Below are positions 32,575-41,801 of a stretch of 64,000 nucleotides of DNA, one piece after another. Numbering within the stretch: the first letter of the stretch is position 1; each line of letters starts with the position of its first letter. Below the pieces are notes generated by a model. The model was given only the letters and a program-made list of their open reading frames with translations. It did not search any database and had not been told where the DNA came from. The translations under genes were made by a program, and so were the position numbers. Source of the DNA: Telluria aromaticivorans (GTDB taxonomy: Bacteria > Pseudomonadota > Gammaproteobacteria > Burkholderiales > Burkholderiaceae_D); contig NZ_JABAIV010000001.1 of assembly GCF_013003915.1 (NCBI RefSeq), forward strand, positions 682,001 through 746,000, written 5' to 3'.

Positions 32575-33528
32575 TTACTCGTAGCCGTAGGCGCGCAGGC
32601 CAGCTTCGTTGTCGGCCCAGCCGGATTTGACCTTGACCCAGATTTCCAGGTACACGGGGCCGCCGAACAGCTTTTCCATGTCCAGGCGCGACTGGGACGA
32701 AATCTCTTTCAGGCGGGCGCCCTTGTTACCGATGATCATCGACTTGTGCGTATCGCGCTCGACCAGGATCGCGCAGAAGATGCGGCGCAGGTTGCCTTCT
32801 TGCAGGAACTGCTCGACGATCACCGTGCTGGTGTAGGGCAGCTCGTCGCCCAGCAGGCGGAACACCTTCTCGCGCACGATCTCGGTGGCGAGGAATTTCT
32901 CGCTGCGGTCGGTGATGTCGTCCGGCCCGAAGATCGGTGCGTTTTCCGGCAGGTGGCGCTTGATCTCGTTTTCCAGGGCATCGACCTGGAAACGCATCTT
33001 GGCCGACACCGGCACGATGGCCGTGAATTCGCGCAGCGCGGACACCTTCTGGGCGAACGGCATCAGGACTGCCTTGTCCTTGATGCGGTCCGACTTGTTA
33101 ATGACCAGCACCACCGGGACATCCGTCGGCAGCAGGTCCAGCACTTGCTGGTCGGCCGGTCCGAAGGTGCCCGCCTCGACCAGGAACAGGATCACGTCCG
33201 ACGACGTGAGCGTGTTCGACACGGTCTTGTTCAGCGTCTTGTTGAGCGCGTTCGCATGGCGAGTCTGGAAGCCCGGCGTGTCGACATAGATGAACTGGGC
33301 GTCGTCGCGGGTCTGGATGCCGGTGATGCGGTGGCGCGTGGTCTGGGCCTTGCGCGAGGTGATCGACACCTTGGCGCCGATCAGCACGTTCATCAGTGTC
33401 GACTTGCCGACGTTCGGGCGGCCGACGATGGCGATATAGCCGCAGCGGAAATGTTCTGGGGTCGCGCCGGTGCTGCTGTCGCTGCCGTCGATGTTACTGC
33501 TGTCGGGGTTGATGCTATCGGTGTTCAT
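32575..33528 (-). CDS. era: GTPase Era
   Basis: A 317-residue ribosome-assembly GTPase. G1 is [10 protein letters not shown] (near residue 37), the switch follows (TTRHRITGI), G3 is DTPGFQ, G4 is NKSD, and the C-terminal KH domain contains the segment [18 protein letters not shown]. It binds the 3' end of 16S rRNA during 30S maturation. The ATG overlaps the rnc stop (ATGA), so rnc and era are translationally coupled, as in E. coli. The first 25 residues are Ser/Asp-rich and variable. Confidence 0.98.
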   Translation of the reverse strand: MNTDSINPDSSNIDGSDSSTGATPEHFRCGYIAIVGRPNVGKSTLMNVLIGAKVSITSRKAQTTRHRITGIQTRDDAQFIYVDTPGFQTRHANALNKTLNKTVSNTLTSSDVILFLVEAGTFGPADQQVLDLLPTDVPVVLVINKSDRIKDKAVLMPFAQKVSALREFTAIVPVSAKMRFQVDALENEIKRHLPENAPIFGPDDITDRSEKFLATEIVREKVFRLLGDELPYTSTVIVEQFLQEGNLRRIFCAILVERDTHKSMIIGNKGARLKEISSQSRLDMEKLFGGPVYLEIWVKVKSGWADNEAGLRAYGYE

Positions 33529-34319
33529 GCTGATTTACTTCCTGGTTGTTCCGGCGGCGCAGGGGCGTCCGTCTGGATGGTGGCGATGCCGGCCAGCTTG
33601 AGCTGGGCGGCACGCGGCTTGGCCTTGCGGGCGGCTGGCGACTTGACCAGCGCGGCCTGCGCGCCCTCGAGCGCCAGGCGGGCGGCGGCCTGCTCTCCCG
33701 CGCGGCGGCTGCCGCCGCGGCCGAATACCTGCACGTTCAGTTTCGGCACCAGGCATTCGACCTCGAATTCCTGGCTGTGCGCGGCGCCATGGGTGGCCAC
33801 CACGTTATAGGTCGGCAGCGCAATGCGCTTGGCTTGCAGAAATTCCTGCAGCAGGGTCTTGGCGTCCTTGCCCAGGGTGCTCGGGTCGACCGTGTCGAGC
33901 AGCGGGATATAAAAGGCGCGGATCGCATCGCGCGCTGCATCGAAACCGCTGTCGAGAAAAATCGCACCCAGCAGGGCTTCGAGGGTATCGGCCAGGATTG
34001 AAGGACGGCGGAAGCCTCCCGATTTCAGCTCGCCCTCCCCCAGCCGCAGGAACTGCGACAACTCGAGCTTCTGGGCGATCTCGAACAGCGACTGCTGCTT
34101 GACGAGGTTGGCGCGCAGGCGCGACAAATCGCCTTCGTCGAGGTTAGTGAAGCGTTCGTACAGGATCGAGGCCACCACGCAGTTCAGGATCGAGTCGCCC
34201 AGGAATTCGAGGCGCTCGTTATGCAGCGCGCTATGGCTACGGTGGGTCAGGGCCTGCTGGAGCAGGCCCATGTCCCGGAACGTGTAACCCAAGCGTGTTT
34301 GCAATAACTGGAGGTTCAT
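33525..34319 (-). CDS. rnc: Ribonuclease III
   Basis: A 264-residue endonuclease for double-stranded RNA, from the ATG at 34319; a longer frame to 34475 lacks similarity. The RNase III signature [16 protein letters not shown] carries the catalytic Glu/Asp residues, then [17 protein letters not shown] supplies the second metal-binding set. The dsRBD occupies about residues 155-222 ([20 protein letters not shown]). A 30-residue Ala/Pro/Lys tail follows. It processes rRNA precursors. The rnc-era overlap and the lepB-DUF4845-rnc order are conserved. Confidence 0.97.
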   Translation of the reverse strand: MNLQLLQTRLGYTFRDMGLLQQALTHRSHSALHNERLEFLGDSILNCVVASILYERFTNLDEGDLSRLRANLVKQQSLFEIAQKLELSQFLRLGEGELKSGGFRRPSILADTLEALLGAIFLDSGFDAARDAIRAFYIPLLDTVDPSTLGKDAKTLLQEFLQAKRIALPTYNVVATHGAAHSQEFEVECLVPKLNVQVFGRGGSRRAGEQAAARLALEGAQAALVKSPAARKAKPRAAQLKLAGIATIQTDAPAPPEQPGSKSA

Positions 34320-34392
34320 TGTGCTGTCGTGTGGTCGTCGGGCGCCATGCGCCGTCCTGTCTGCCGGTTGCTGTTGATGGATACTGACTAGC

Positions 34393-34809
34393 TTACTGGG
34401 CCGCTGGCCGGGCGTCGCCCGCCCCGGTGTCGCTCGGGTCGGTGCTGCCGGCATAGTCGATGACCAGGCTGACATTGCCCATCAGCGGCACGCGTTTCTC
34501 GTAGGCAAAGCTGATCTGCGGCTCGCCGCCGTCGCGGGTAATGACCAGGTCGCGGCCGCGGATCGCGCTCACGTCGTTGATGCCGGCGCTCTTGTCGAAG
34601 GCTACCTGCATTTCGCGCGGCGTGCCGCCAGCTTCCTTGGCGCGGACGATGGCATCCTTGACCGCGTTGTATTCCATATAGGCCGGAATCAGCTTGAAGG
34701 CGAACACCACGGCCACGCCGAGTACCGCCAGCACGAAAATCAGGCCGGTCAGCGAGACGCCGGCCTCGCGCCGGGCGGCCCGGTGGTAAATGGATTGCTG
34801 TTGACGCAT
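34393..34809 (-). CDS. DUF4845 family membrane-anchored protein
   Basis: A 138-residue protein with a pilin-like N-terminus: a positively charged head, [20 protein letters not shown] as a single membrane span, then a soluble domain ([32 protein letters not shown]). DUF4845 is nearly always found between lepB and rnc in betaproteobacteria; its function is unknown. It lies 16 bp after lepB on the same strand. Confidence 0.88.
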   Translation of the reverse strand: MRQQQSIYHRAARREAGVSLTGLIFVLAVLGVAVVFAFKLIPAYMEYNAVKDAIVRAKEAGGTPREMQVAFDKSAGINDVSAIRGRDLVITRDGGEPQISFAYEKRVPLMGNVSLVIDYAGSTDPSDTGAGDARPAAQ

Positions 34810-34824
34810 GGTGGTTCTCCTCGG

Positions 34825-35754
34825 TTACTGGATGCCGCCAATCCGTTTCGGATTGCCGAAGTTCATCCAGACGACGATCGCCTTGCCAACAATGTTCTTG
34901 TCCGGTACGAAGCCCCAGTAGCGGCTGTCGGCACTGTTGTCGCGGTTATCGCCCATCATGAAATAGTTTCCTTCCGGTACGATACAGGTAAATTTATCGT
35001 AGGAATAGTCACACGCTTCACGATGCGGGAAGTTCTCGACCGTACCGAGGTCGAACACGCGCTTGCCGTCGGTATTCAGGATCTGGTGCGCCCTGGTCGC
35101 CCCGTCGACGGCGAGGGTCTCGGTGAACTGCTTGTGGTAGACCGGATGCTGGTCGTCGAGGTAGTCGTCCATCGGGGTGTAGGCAACCGGCTTGCCGTTC
35201 ACGGACAGGCGCTTGTTCTCGTAGCTGATGGTATCACCCGGCACGCCGATAACGCGCTTGATGTAATCCTGGCTCATGTCCTTCGGATATTTGAACACCA
35301 TCACGTCGCCACGCTGCGGGTCGCCGATGTCGAACACCTTCTTGTTAATGATCGGCAGGCGGATGCCATAGGCGTACTTGTTCACAAGGATGAAGTCGCC
35401 CACCAGCAGGGTCGGCACCATCGACGACGACGGGATCTTGAACGGCTCCCACAGGAAGGAGCGCAGCACGAAGACCATCGCGATGATCGGGAAGAAACTG
35501 CCCGAGTATTCGATCCAGGTCGGCTGGCGCAGGTGCGACGCCTCGATCTCGGCGCGCTTGCCGGTGCTGTCGACCTTGATGCCTTCGGCGGTCAGCTTGT
35601 TGGTGCGCGCGTCGAACTCGGCCAGCGCCGCGTCGGCGGCGCGGCGGCGCTGCTTGGCGAACACGAACACATCCAGGCACCAGATGATGCCCGTGATAAT
35701 CATCAAGACGAACAGGATCAGGGCAAACTTGCCCAGGATGGGTTGCAGGTCCAT
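34825..35754 (-). CDS. lepB: Signal peptidase I
   Basis: A 309-residue inner-membrane protease that removes signal peptides of exported proteins. Two N-terminal membrane spans (residues 10-30 and 85-100) flank a charged cytoplasmic loop. The catalytic Ser111 is in IPSSSMVPTLLVGD, the general base Lys166 in YIKRVIGVPGD, and GDNRDNSADSRYWG is the box-E signature. It directly follows lepA with no gap. Confidence 0.98.
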   Translation of the reverse strand: MDLQPILGKFALILFVLMIITGIIWCLDVFVFAKQRRRAADAALAEFDARTNKLTAEGIKVDSTGKRAEIEASHLRQPTWIEYSGSFFPIIAMVFVLRSFLWEPFKIPSSSMVPTLLVGDFILVNKYAYGIRLPIINKKVFDIGDPQRGDVMVFKYPKDMSQDYIKRVIGVPGDTISYENKRLSVNGKPVAYTPMDDYLDDQHPVYHKQFTETLAVDGATRAHQILNTDGKRVFDLGTVENFPHREACDYSYDKFTCIVPEGNYFMMGDNRDNSADSRYWGFVPDKNIVGKAIVVWMNFGNPKRIGGIQ

Positions 35755-37548
35755 TTATTTGTCTTCCACCTGGAGAATGGCCAGGAAGGCTTCTTGTGGA
35801 ATTTCCACGGAACCGACCTGCTTCATGCGTTTCTTACCGGCTTTTTGTTTTTCCAGCAGCTTCTTCTTGCGCGAGATGTCGCCGCCATAGCACTTGGCCA
35901 ACACGTTCTTGCGCAGCGCCTTGACGTTTTCGCGCGAGATGATGGTCGCGCCGATCGCGGCCTGGATCGCCACGTCGAACATCTGGCGCGGGATCAGTTC
36001 GCGCATCTTGGCGGCGACCTGGCGGCCGCGGTAAGGTGCATTCGCACGGTGCACGATGATCGCCAGCGCATCGACCTTCTCGCTGTTGATCAGCATGTCG
36101 ACCTTGACGACGTCGGCGGCGCGGTATTCCTTGAACTCGTAATCCATCGAGGCATAGCCGCGCGAGGTGGATTTGAGGCGGTCGAAGAAGTCGAGCACGA
36201 TTTCCGCCATCGGGATTTCGTAGTGCAGCTTGACCTGGCGGCCGTGGTAGGCCATGTCCATCTGCACGCCGCGCTTGCCGTTACACAGCGTCATCACCGA
36301 GCCGACATACTCTTGTGGCATGTACAGGTTGACGTTGACGATCGGCTCGCGCACTTCGTTGATCTTGGACGGTTCCGGCATCTTCGACGGATTGTCGACC
36401 CGCAGGATCGAGCCATCGCGCATCTCGACCTCGTACACGACGGTCGGCGCGGTGGTGATCAGGTCCATGTCGAACTCGCGCTCGAGGCGTTCCTGCACGA
36501 TTTCCATGTGCAGCAGGCCCAGGAAGCCGCAGCGGAAACCGAAGCCCAGCGCCTGCGAGACTTCCGGCTCGTACATCAGGGCGGCGTCGTTCAGCTTCAG
36601 CTTTTCGAGCGAGTCGCGCAGCGCGTCGTACTGGTTGGCTTCGACCGGGAACAGGCCGGCGAACACCTGCGGCTGGACTTCCTTGAAGCCCGGCAGCGGC
36701 GCTGGCGCCGGCTTGTTCACCAGGGTCACGGTATCGCCCACCTTGGCCGCGGTCAGTTCCTTGATGCCGGCGATGATGAAGCCCACCTGCCCTGCGGACA
36801 GTTCCTGCAGCGGGACCGAGCGCGGGGTAAACACGCCGACGCTCTCGACCAGGTTCTGGGAACCGGTCGCCATCAGCAGGATCTTGTCTTTCGGGCGCAG
36901 GGTGCCGTTCATCACGCGCACCAGCATCACGACGCCGACATACGGGTCGTACCAGGAGTCAACGATCAGGGCCTGCAGCGGCGCTTCCTTGTCGCCTTTC
37001 GGCGGCGGCACCCGTGCGATCAGGGTTTCCAGCACGTCTTCCACGCCCAGGCCGGTCTTGGCCGAGCACACGGTGGCGTCGGCCGCATCGATGCCGATGA
37101 CGTCTTCGATTTCCTTCTTGGCGTTGTCCGGGTCCGCGTGCGGCAGGTCGATCTTGTTCAGGATCGGCACCACTTCCACGCCCAGGTCCAGCGCGGTGTA
37201 GCAGTTGGCCACGGTCTGGGCTTCCACGCCCTGGCTCGCGTCGACCACCAGCAGCGCGCCTTCGCAGGCCGACAGCGAACGCGAGACTTCATAGGAGAAG
37301 TCGACGTGGCCCGGGGTGTCGATCAGGTTCAGGTTATACACCTGGCCGTCGCGCGCCTTGTACTGCAGCGCCGCGGTCTGGGCCTTGATGGTGATGCCGC
37401 GCTCGCGCTCGAGGTCCATCGAATCGAGCACCTGTGCGTCCATTTCGCGATCCGACAGCCCGCCGCACAGCTGGATGATGCGGTCGGCCAGGGTCGATTT
37501 GCCGTGGTCGATGTGGGCGATGATGGAGAAATTACGTATGTTGTTCAT
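35755..37548 (-). CDS. lepA: Elongation factor 4 (LepA)
   Basis: About 597 residues from the ATG at 37548; a TTG two codons earlier is possible but unneeded. A ribosomal back-translocation/biogenesis GTPase. G1 is [13 protein letters not shown], switch [13 protein letters not shown]3 DTPGHVDF and G4 [10 protein letters not shown]. The EF-G-like domains II-V and the LepA-specific C-terminal domain ([20 protein letters not shown], then [17 protein letters not shown]) are complete. It precedes lepB directly. The 353 bp upstream hold no gene. Confidence 0.98.
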   Translation of the reverse strand: MNNIRNFSIIAHIDHGKSTLADRIIQLCGGLSDREMDAQVLDSMDLERERGITIKAQTAALQYKARDGQVYNLNLIDTPGHVDFSYEVSRSLSACEGALLVVDASQGVEAQTVANCYTALDLGVEVVPILNKIDLPHADPDNAKKEIEDVIGIDAADATVCSAKTGLGVEDVLETLIARVPPPKGDKEAPLQALIVDSWYDPYVGVVMLVRVMNGTLRPKDKILLMATGSQNLVESVGVFTPRSVPLQELSAGQVGFIIAGIKELTAAKVGDTVTLVNKPAPAPLPGFKEVQPQVFAGLFPVEANQYDALRDSLEKLKLNDAALMYEPEVSQALGFGFRCGFLGLLHMEIVQERLEREFDMDLITTAPTVVYEVEMRDGSILRVDNPSKMPEPSKINEVREPIVNVNLYMPQEYVGSVMTLCNGKRGVQMDMAYHGRQVKLHYEIPMAEIVLDFFDRLKSTSRGYASMDYEFKEYRAADVVKVDMLINSEKVDALAIIVHRANAPYRGRQVAAKMRELIPRQMFDVAIQAAIGATIISRENVKALRKNVLAKCYGGDISRKKKLLEKQKAGKKRMKQVGSVEIPQEAFLAILQVEDK

Positions 37549-37901
37549 TAACAAAGCTCAAAACCAAAAAGGCCGCGGACAGTGCGGCGAGGCCACAATA
37601 CAGCGCAATACGCGGCGCAAAACTCGGCACGGTGCGTGGCGCAATACGACGGATCAAATGCGAAAAGCGCTCCGTGGGGAGCATGCCGGTCCCCGGCCGA
37701 AGCGCTTCATCAAGCGGAAGAAAGTGGTATGCAAGGGGCAGACGCTTTTCCGACCCCGGTATTTTACCGGATTCCAGAGCGGAAAGCCCAGTTTAGGGCT
37801 TGGACGGGGGCAGAAAGCCGGATTTGCGCGGTGCCTGTGCGGATTTGCGGGTATTTGCCGGCCCGTGCCCGCGCCGGCGGCGCAATCCGGGCCAAGCGGG
37901 C
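37549..37901. other. Intergenic region upstream of lepA, no gene
   Basis: About 350 bp between the glutaredoxin-like gene and lepA. I see no coding signature, tRNA or clear terminator; a lepA promoter is presumably here. The sequence is GC-rich with short direct repeats (GGCGCAA, GCAATACG). Confidence 0.5.
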
Positions 37902-38171
37902 TCAGGCGGCTGCCGCGCAGGCGTCGGCCCAGGCACGCGCCGCAGGCGCGTCCAGGAAGTAATGGCAAAGCTCCGGCCGGGCCAGGTCGCCGAACAACAC
38001 CGGCACCAATTCGTCGAAGCGTTCCACCAGGGCCGGATCGGCATCGACGTCGATCACCTCGATGTCGAAGCGTTCGCCCGGTCCCTGCAGTGCCAGCAGC
38101 GCCCCGTGCATGTCCTCGCACAGGTGGCAATAGCTGCGCGAATACAGGGTGAAGGGAACCGCCCGCATCAT
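37902..38171 (-). CDS. Glutaredoxin-family protein
   Basis: An 89-residue protein. FTLYSRSYCHLCEDMHGALL places a redox CxxC (CHLC) at Cys15/Cys18, and VPVLF supplies the cis-proline position, as in the DUF836/glutaredoxin-like group. The start overlaps the degQ stop (ATGA), so it is translationally coupled to the protease gene. This neighbour pair is common in betaproteobacteria. A cytoplasmic thiol-disulfide role is likely; the substrate is unknown. Confidence 0.85.
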   Translation of the reverse strand: MMRAVPFTLYSRSYCHLCEDMHGALLALQGPGERFDIEVIDVDADPALVERFDELVPVLFGDLARPELCHYFLDAPAARAWADACAAAA

Positions 38172-39628
38172 GCGCGGGGCTTCACGACGACGTACTGCGA
38201 CACGTTCTCACGGCGCACCAAGAGGGCCACGGGTTTTTTTGGGTCGAGCTTGGCGACCAGGCCATTAAACTGCGCCGCGCTGGTGACCGGGGTGTTGCCG
38301 ACCTGGGAAATCACGTCGCCGACGCGGATGCCGGCCGTGGCCGCGGCGCCGTCGGCATTCTCGACCAGCACGCCGGCATCGACACCGAGCTCGCCGCGCT
38401 GGGCCGGGGTGATGTCGCCCACCACCAGGCCGAGCGCGTTGGCCACGCCCGCCGGCGCCGGCTTCTTCGGCACGGGACGGGTGGCGGCGGTCTTGTCGTC
38501 CTGCAGTTCGACGATGGTCACCGGCACATCGAGCTGGGTGCCTCGGCGCCAGACAGTGACGTTGGCGCGGCTGCCCACTTTGCTCGCACCGACCACGCGC
38601 GGCAGGTCGCGGGTGGTGTCGATCGCCTGGCCGTTAAATTTCAGGATGATGTCGCCGACCTTGATGCCGCCCTTCTCCGCCGGGCCGCCGGCTTCGACCA
38701 TCGACACCTCCGCCCCGCGCGCCTTGCCCAGGCCGAGCGACTCGGCCACGTCGCGCGTGACCTCGCTGATCTGCACGCCCAGGCGGCCGCGCGTGACTTT
38801 GCCGGAGGTCTTGAGCTGGTCGGCCACGCGCATGACTTCGTCGATCGGCACCGCGAACGAGATGCCGTTGTAGGCGCCGGAGAGCGTGGCGATCTGCGAG
38901 TTGATGCCGATGACTTCGCCGCGCATGTTGATCAAGGGGCCGCCCGAATTGCCGGGATTGACCGCGACGTCGCTCTGGATCAGCGGCAGGTATTCGCCGG
39001 TATCGCGCGACTTGGCCGAGATGATGCCGGCAGTGACTGTGTTGTCGAGGTTGAACGGCGAGCCGATCGCCACCACCCATTCACCGACCCGGATCTTGCT
39101 GGAGTCGCCGGTGCGCAAATACGGCAGGTTGGTGGCGGTGAGCTTGAGCAGCGCCACGTCGGAGCGGCGGTCGGCGCCGAGCACCTTGGCCTTGAATTCG
39201 CGGCGGTCGGTCAGCGTGACCGTGACCTCGTCGGCGCCCTCGACCACGTGGGCATTGGTCAGCACGAAGCCTTCGCTGGAGATGATGAAGCCCGAGCCAA
39301 CGCCGCGCGTGACCTGCTGCTCCTCTGTCCCGCCCGGCGCCTGCGGGCCGCCGCGGCGCCCGCGCGGGATCTGGCCGCCGAAGAAGCGGCGCAGGAATTC
39401 CTGCATCTCTTCTTCGCCCGGCACGCCCTGGTTGCGCTGCACACGCTCGGTGGTGCGGATGTTCACGACGGCGGGGCCGACCTTGTCGATCAGGTCGGAG
39501 AAATCGGGCAGGCCGGTGACGACCGGCGCCTGGACCGGCGCGGCGGCCATGGCCGGGGAAATTGAGAAGGCGCTGGCGCCGGACAGCAGCAGGCCTGACA
39601 GGATCAGGCTGGCAGTTTTACTGGTCAT
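38168..39628 (-). CDS. degQ: Periplasmic serine endoprotease, DegQ/MucD type
   Basis: A 486-residue HtrA-family protease for misfolded envelope proteins. A signal peptide (about residues 1-29, cleavage after AMA) leads to the trypsin-like domain with His127 (TNAHVV), Asp157 (RRSDVALLK) and Ser228 (NPGNSGGPL). Two PDZ domains follow (about 275-365 and 390-480). Loop LA contains a Gly/Arg-rich stretch. It belongs to the sigma-E envelope-stress locus downstream of rpoE and rseA. rseB, which usually lies between rseA and this gene, is missing and replaced by a REPIN-like element. A ribosome site (GATCCC) is weak. Confidence 0.95.
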   Translation of the reverse strand: MTSKTASLILSGLLLSGASAFSISPAMAAAPVQAPVVTGLPDFSDLIDKVGPAVVNIRTTERVQRNQGVPGEEEMQEFLRRFFGGQIPRGRRGGPQAPGGTEEQQVTRGVGSGFIISSEGFVLTNAHVVEGADEVTVTLTDRREFKAKVLGADRRSDVALLKLTATNLPYLRTGDSSKIRVGEWVVAIGSPFNLDNTVTAGIISAKSRDTGEYLPLIQSDVAVNPGNSGGPLINMRGEVIGINSQIATLSGAYNGISFAVPIDEVMRVADQLKTSGKVTRGRLGVQISEVTRDVAESLGLGKARGAEVSMVEAGGPAEKGGIKVGDIILKFNGQAIDTTRDLPRVVGASKVGSRANVTVWRRGTQLDVPVTIVELQDDKTAATRPVPKKPAPAGVANALGLVVGDITPAQRGELGVDAGVLVENADGAAATAGIRVGDVISQVGNTPVTSAAQFNGLVAKLDPKKPVALLVRRENVSQYVVVKPRA

Positions 39629-39816
39629 GGGATCGGATGAGAAAGGCTGAGATTGACTTTATGGTAAGCCAAAACAGGCGCTTTGTCGCGGGGTGCGCGG
39701 GCGTGCGGCGGGTCAAGATCGGGGGGCATCGGGTGAGCGGCCGCATCGGCACCGCGTTCAACCGGGATGAGCGACGTGCCGATGTGAGCACGGCGTGGCG
39801 ATGGCGGGTGGGGTAC

Positions 39817-39918
39817 GTAGGGTGGTCGGCTCCGCCGACCGCGCGTTCAACCGGAATGGGCGTCGCCGCAATGCAGGCGTGATGTGAACGCGCGGGCGGG
39901 AGGACCCGCCCACCCTAC
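39817..39918. repeat. REPIN-like inverted pair, copy 1
   Basis: Two inverted units start with GTAGGGTGG and end in CGCGTTCAA. The left stem is GGTCGGC-TCC-GCCGACC and the right, read on the other strand, GGGCGGG-TCCT-CCCGCCC. Length is 102 bp, the same as the copy at 45246. The rseA stop codon lies inside its right edge. Confidence 0.85.
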
Positions 39919-40310
39919 AACTGCTTGGCAGCCGGACTGGCCTTGGACGGCGCCTCGATTTCCACCTTCGGCTCGACCACCGCCACCGTCCCGTTCGCCG
40001 CACCGTTACCCACCACGGCCGGCGCGATGGCCGCCAGCGCATCGGTGGGGAGTTCGGGCTTGCACGGGTCGCGCCGCAGCGGGACCGGTTCGGCGGCAAG
40101 CCGTTCGGCCAGGCGGGCGGCGAAGCCGGGCGACAGGGCCGGGGCGTCCGTTTCGGCGCGCAGGGTATCGCCAATCTCGTGATAGAGTCGCCAGGCATCG
40201 ATGCCGTCGCGCTCGCGCAAGCCTGCGAGCGCTAGTTCGGCGTCGGCGTCGGACAATTCATCGTCCATGAAGGACGAAATCGTTTCGCGTATTTTTTTAT
40301 TGGTGTCCAT
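39915..40310 (-). CDS. rseA: Sigma-E negative regulatory protein RseA, C-terminally truncated
   Basis: 131 residues from the ATG at 40310. The N-terminal RseA domain (KKIRETISSFMDDELSDADA, then DAWRLYHEIGDTLRAET) binds RpoE and inhibits it. The usual membrane span and periplasmic RseB-binding part are absent: after residue 60 the sequence is Ala/Pro-rich and ends KQL-stop. The TAG is formed by GTAGGGTGG, the edge of a REPIN-like element. As built, the protein should be a soluble anti-sigma factor, without membrane proteolysis control unless short RseA forms are normal in this clade. It lies 59 bp after rpoE. Confidence 0.85.
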   Translation of the reverse strand: MDTNKKIRETISSFMDDELSDADAELALAGLRERDGIDAWRLYHEIGDTLRAETDAPALSPGFAARLAERLAAEPVPLRRDPCKPELPTDALAAIAPAVVGNGAANGTVAVVEPKVEIEAPSKASPAAKQL

Positions 40311-40369
40311 CTGGTTGCCTTGCCGCATCGGTATGTTCAAAATTACCCGCCCGTCTACGATCCCGCGAC

Positions 40370-40972
40370 CTACCGGCGTTTGTCAACCGGGAAATCGAGC
40401 AAAGGGCGCAATTTCTCGGCAATGACTTCGCGTGCGCGGAAAATCCGGCTACGCACGGTACCTATTGGACACGCCATCACTTCAGAGATTTCCTCGTAAC
40501 TGAGTCCTTCTATTTCGCGCAATACGATCGCCGTGCGCAGTTCCAGCGGCAATGCTTCCATCGCCGCGTTCACCGTATGGGCGATCTGCTTGCTCGCCAG
40601 CATTGACTCTGGCGTATTTATATCACGCAGGCTGTCTGCGTCCTCGAAACCTTCGGCTTTTTCGGCATCGGCCTCGGTGGAGGTCGGCGCCCGCCTGCCC
40701 TGGGTGACGAGGAAATTTTTTGCCGTGTTGATCCCGATGCGATACAGCCAGGTGTAGAAGGCTGAATCGCCACGGAAGTGACGCAGGGCGCGATAGGCCT
40801 TGATGAAGGTCTCTTGCACCACGTCCTCGGCTTCGGCCGGATCGTGGACAAGGCGCGACACCAGGCGCATCAGGCGGCGCTGGTATTTGGCCACGAGCAG
40901 GTCGAACGCTCCCCGGTCGCCAGCCTGGACCCGCTCCACCAACAACTGATCACCCTCGCGTTCTGTCGCCAC
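40370..40972 (-). CDS. rpoE: RNA polymerase sigma factor RpoE (ECF, sigma-E)
   Basis: 200 residues from a GTG at 40972, matching the family length; longer frames have no similarity. Region 2 includes FDLLVAKYQRRLMRLVSRLV, then DPAEAEDVVQETFIKAYRAL and the FYTWLYRIGINTAKN segment. Region 4 includes LPLELRTAIVLREIEGLSYE and MACPIGTVRSRIFRAREVI. It directs the envelope-stress response. The upstream promoter GAACTT-N16-TCTTA resembles its own recognition sequence, so it is likely autoregulated. The neighbours are rseA, then degQ. Confidence 0.96.
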   Translation of the reverse strand: MATEREGDQLLVERVQAGDRGAFDLLVAKYQRRLMRLVSRLVHDPAEAEDVVQETFIKAYRALRHFRGDSAFYTWLYRIGINTAKNFLVTQGRRAPTSTEADAEKAEGFEDADSLRDINTPESMLASKQIAHTVNAAMEALPLELRTAIVLREIEGLSYEEISEVMACPIGTVRSRIFRAREVIAEKLRPLLDFPVDKRR

Positions 40973-41008
40973 GGACCACGCCCCATCGGCTGCAGCGGTC
41001 CTCTTCCA

Positions 41009-41035
41009 TAAGAGTTGGCCGACTGCAATAAGTTC
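41009..41035 (-). promoter_or_regulatory. Sigma-E-type promoter of rpoE
   Basis: On the minus strand GAACTT (41035-41030), a 16-base spacer and TCTTA (41013-41009). The consensus is GAACTT-N16-TCTGA. The predicted start lies about 30 bases upstream of the rpoE GTG. Confidence 0.65.
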
Positions 41036-41528
41036 AAAGTATTTTGTGCTGTATGGATGAGCCAGCAACCTGCCCGGCGATGCCGCCAAGCGCCACCGCC
41101 AGCGCGCGGAATGCGCCCGGCGCCACGCTGTCGGGCAGCACCACGACATAGCGGCAGGCACCGTCCGCCGGGTCGTTTGCAGCCCCAAGACGCAGCAGCA
41201 TCAGCCGCGGCCACAGCGTCGAACCGGGCAGAAGCGTCATTGGCACGCCGCTGTCCGCTTCCATCCCCACATCCTGTTGTACCGCCAGCCGTATCCGGCC
41301 GAGTCCAGAAATATCAATCCGGTTCATCACCGGGGCGCGGCACGCCGTATGCAACAGGCATAGCCCGGCGAACAGCAGCGCGGCCGCGACAATGAGCCCG
41401 CCAGTGAAGCGCCAGGGCGCCAGCAGGCCCACGGCGACCGCGGCCGCGAACAGGGACGCGCCGAAGCCGGCCAGCACGAGACGCAGGCAGCGCGACGGCG
41501 CAACGACGACGGTCATCGCGATCGACAT
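41034..41528 (-). CDS. YgfX-like small membrane protein
   Basis: A 164-residue protein with two adjacent hydrophobic spans near residues 17-35 and 41-60, followed by a soluble beta-rich domain (GLGRIRLAVQQDVG, LLPGSTLWPRLMLLRLG, YVVVLPDSVAPGAFRAL). This pattern fits YgfX/CptA-like proteins often found between fabF and rpoE in this group. The function is uncertain. It ends just before the rpoE promoter. The upstream region lacks a clear ribosome site; a TTG two codons earlier is possible. Confidence 0.65.
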   Translation of the reverse strand: MSIAMTVVVAPSRCLRLVLAGFGASLFAAAVAVGLLAPWRFTGGLIVAAALLFAGLCLLHTACRAPVMNRIDISGLGRIRLAVQQDVGMEADSGVPMTLLPGSTLWPRLMLLRLGAANDPADGACRYVVVLPDSVAPGAFRALAVALGGIAGQVAGSSIQHKIL

Positions 41529-41638
41529 GGCCAAAGAACAATAAGGAGAAACAGGGAAAGTGAGGACGCTGCCGGCCGGAGGCTCGAGCGGGGAAATGCA
41601 GGAGTAGCGCAGGACCGAATGGTCCAGGCCGTCAGACG

Positions 41639-41663
41639 CCCATCCCGATTGGACCGGGATGGG
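41639..41663. terminator. Hairpin downstream of fabF
   Basis: CCCATCCCG pairs perfectly with CGGGATGGG over a 7-base loop, about 137 bp past the fabF stop. There is no T run on either strand, so termination would need Rho. Confidence 0.35.
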
Positions 41664-41684
41664 TAGCTTTAGTTCATTTCTTCA

Positions 41685-41801
41685 AAGTGCCTGACAAAAC
41701 CCGGAGGGCAAGGGATGCGGCCCCCCGACGCATCGTCGAAGACAGTACGCAAGTACGGCAAGACGATGCAACGCAGCCATCCGGGGAATTGACAGGCACT
41801 T
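41685..41801. repeat. Nested-hairpin repeat element, copy A
   Basis: The ends, AAGTGCCTGACAAAACCC and its near-inverse finishing in GACAGGCACTT, pair over almost 20 bases. The core holds GCATCGTC paired with GACGATGC, around an inner GTAC-GCAA-GTAC. A related copy lies at 53058-53153. The right end touches the fabF stop codon. Confidence 0.75.

Noticed and set aside
34783..37551. 922-codon plus-strand frame opposite lepA and lepB
   Set aside because: It is an antisense shadow of two essential, complete genes.
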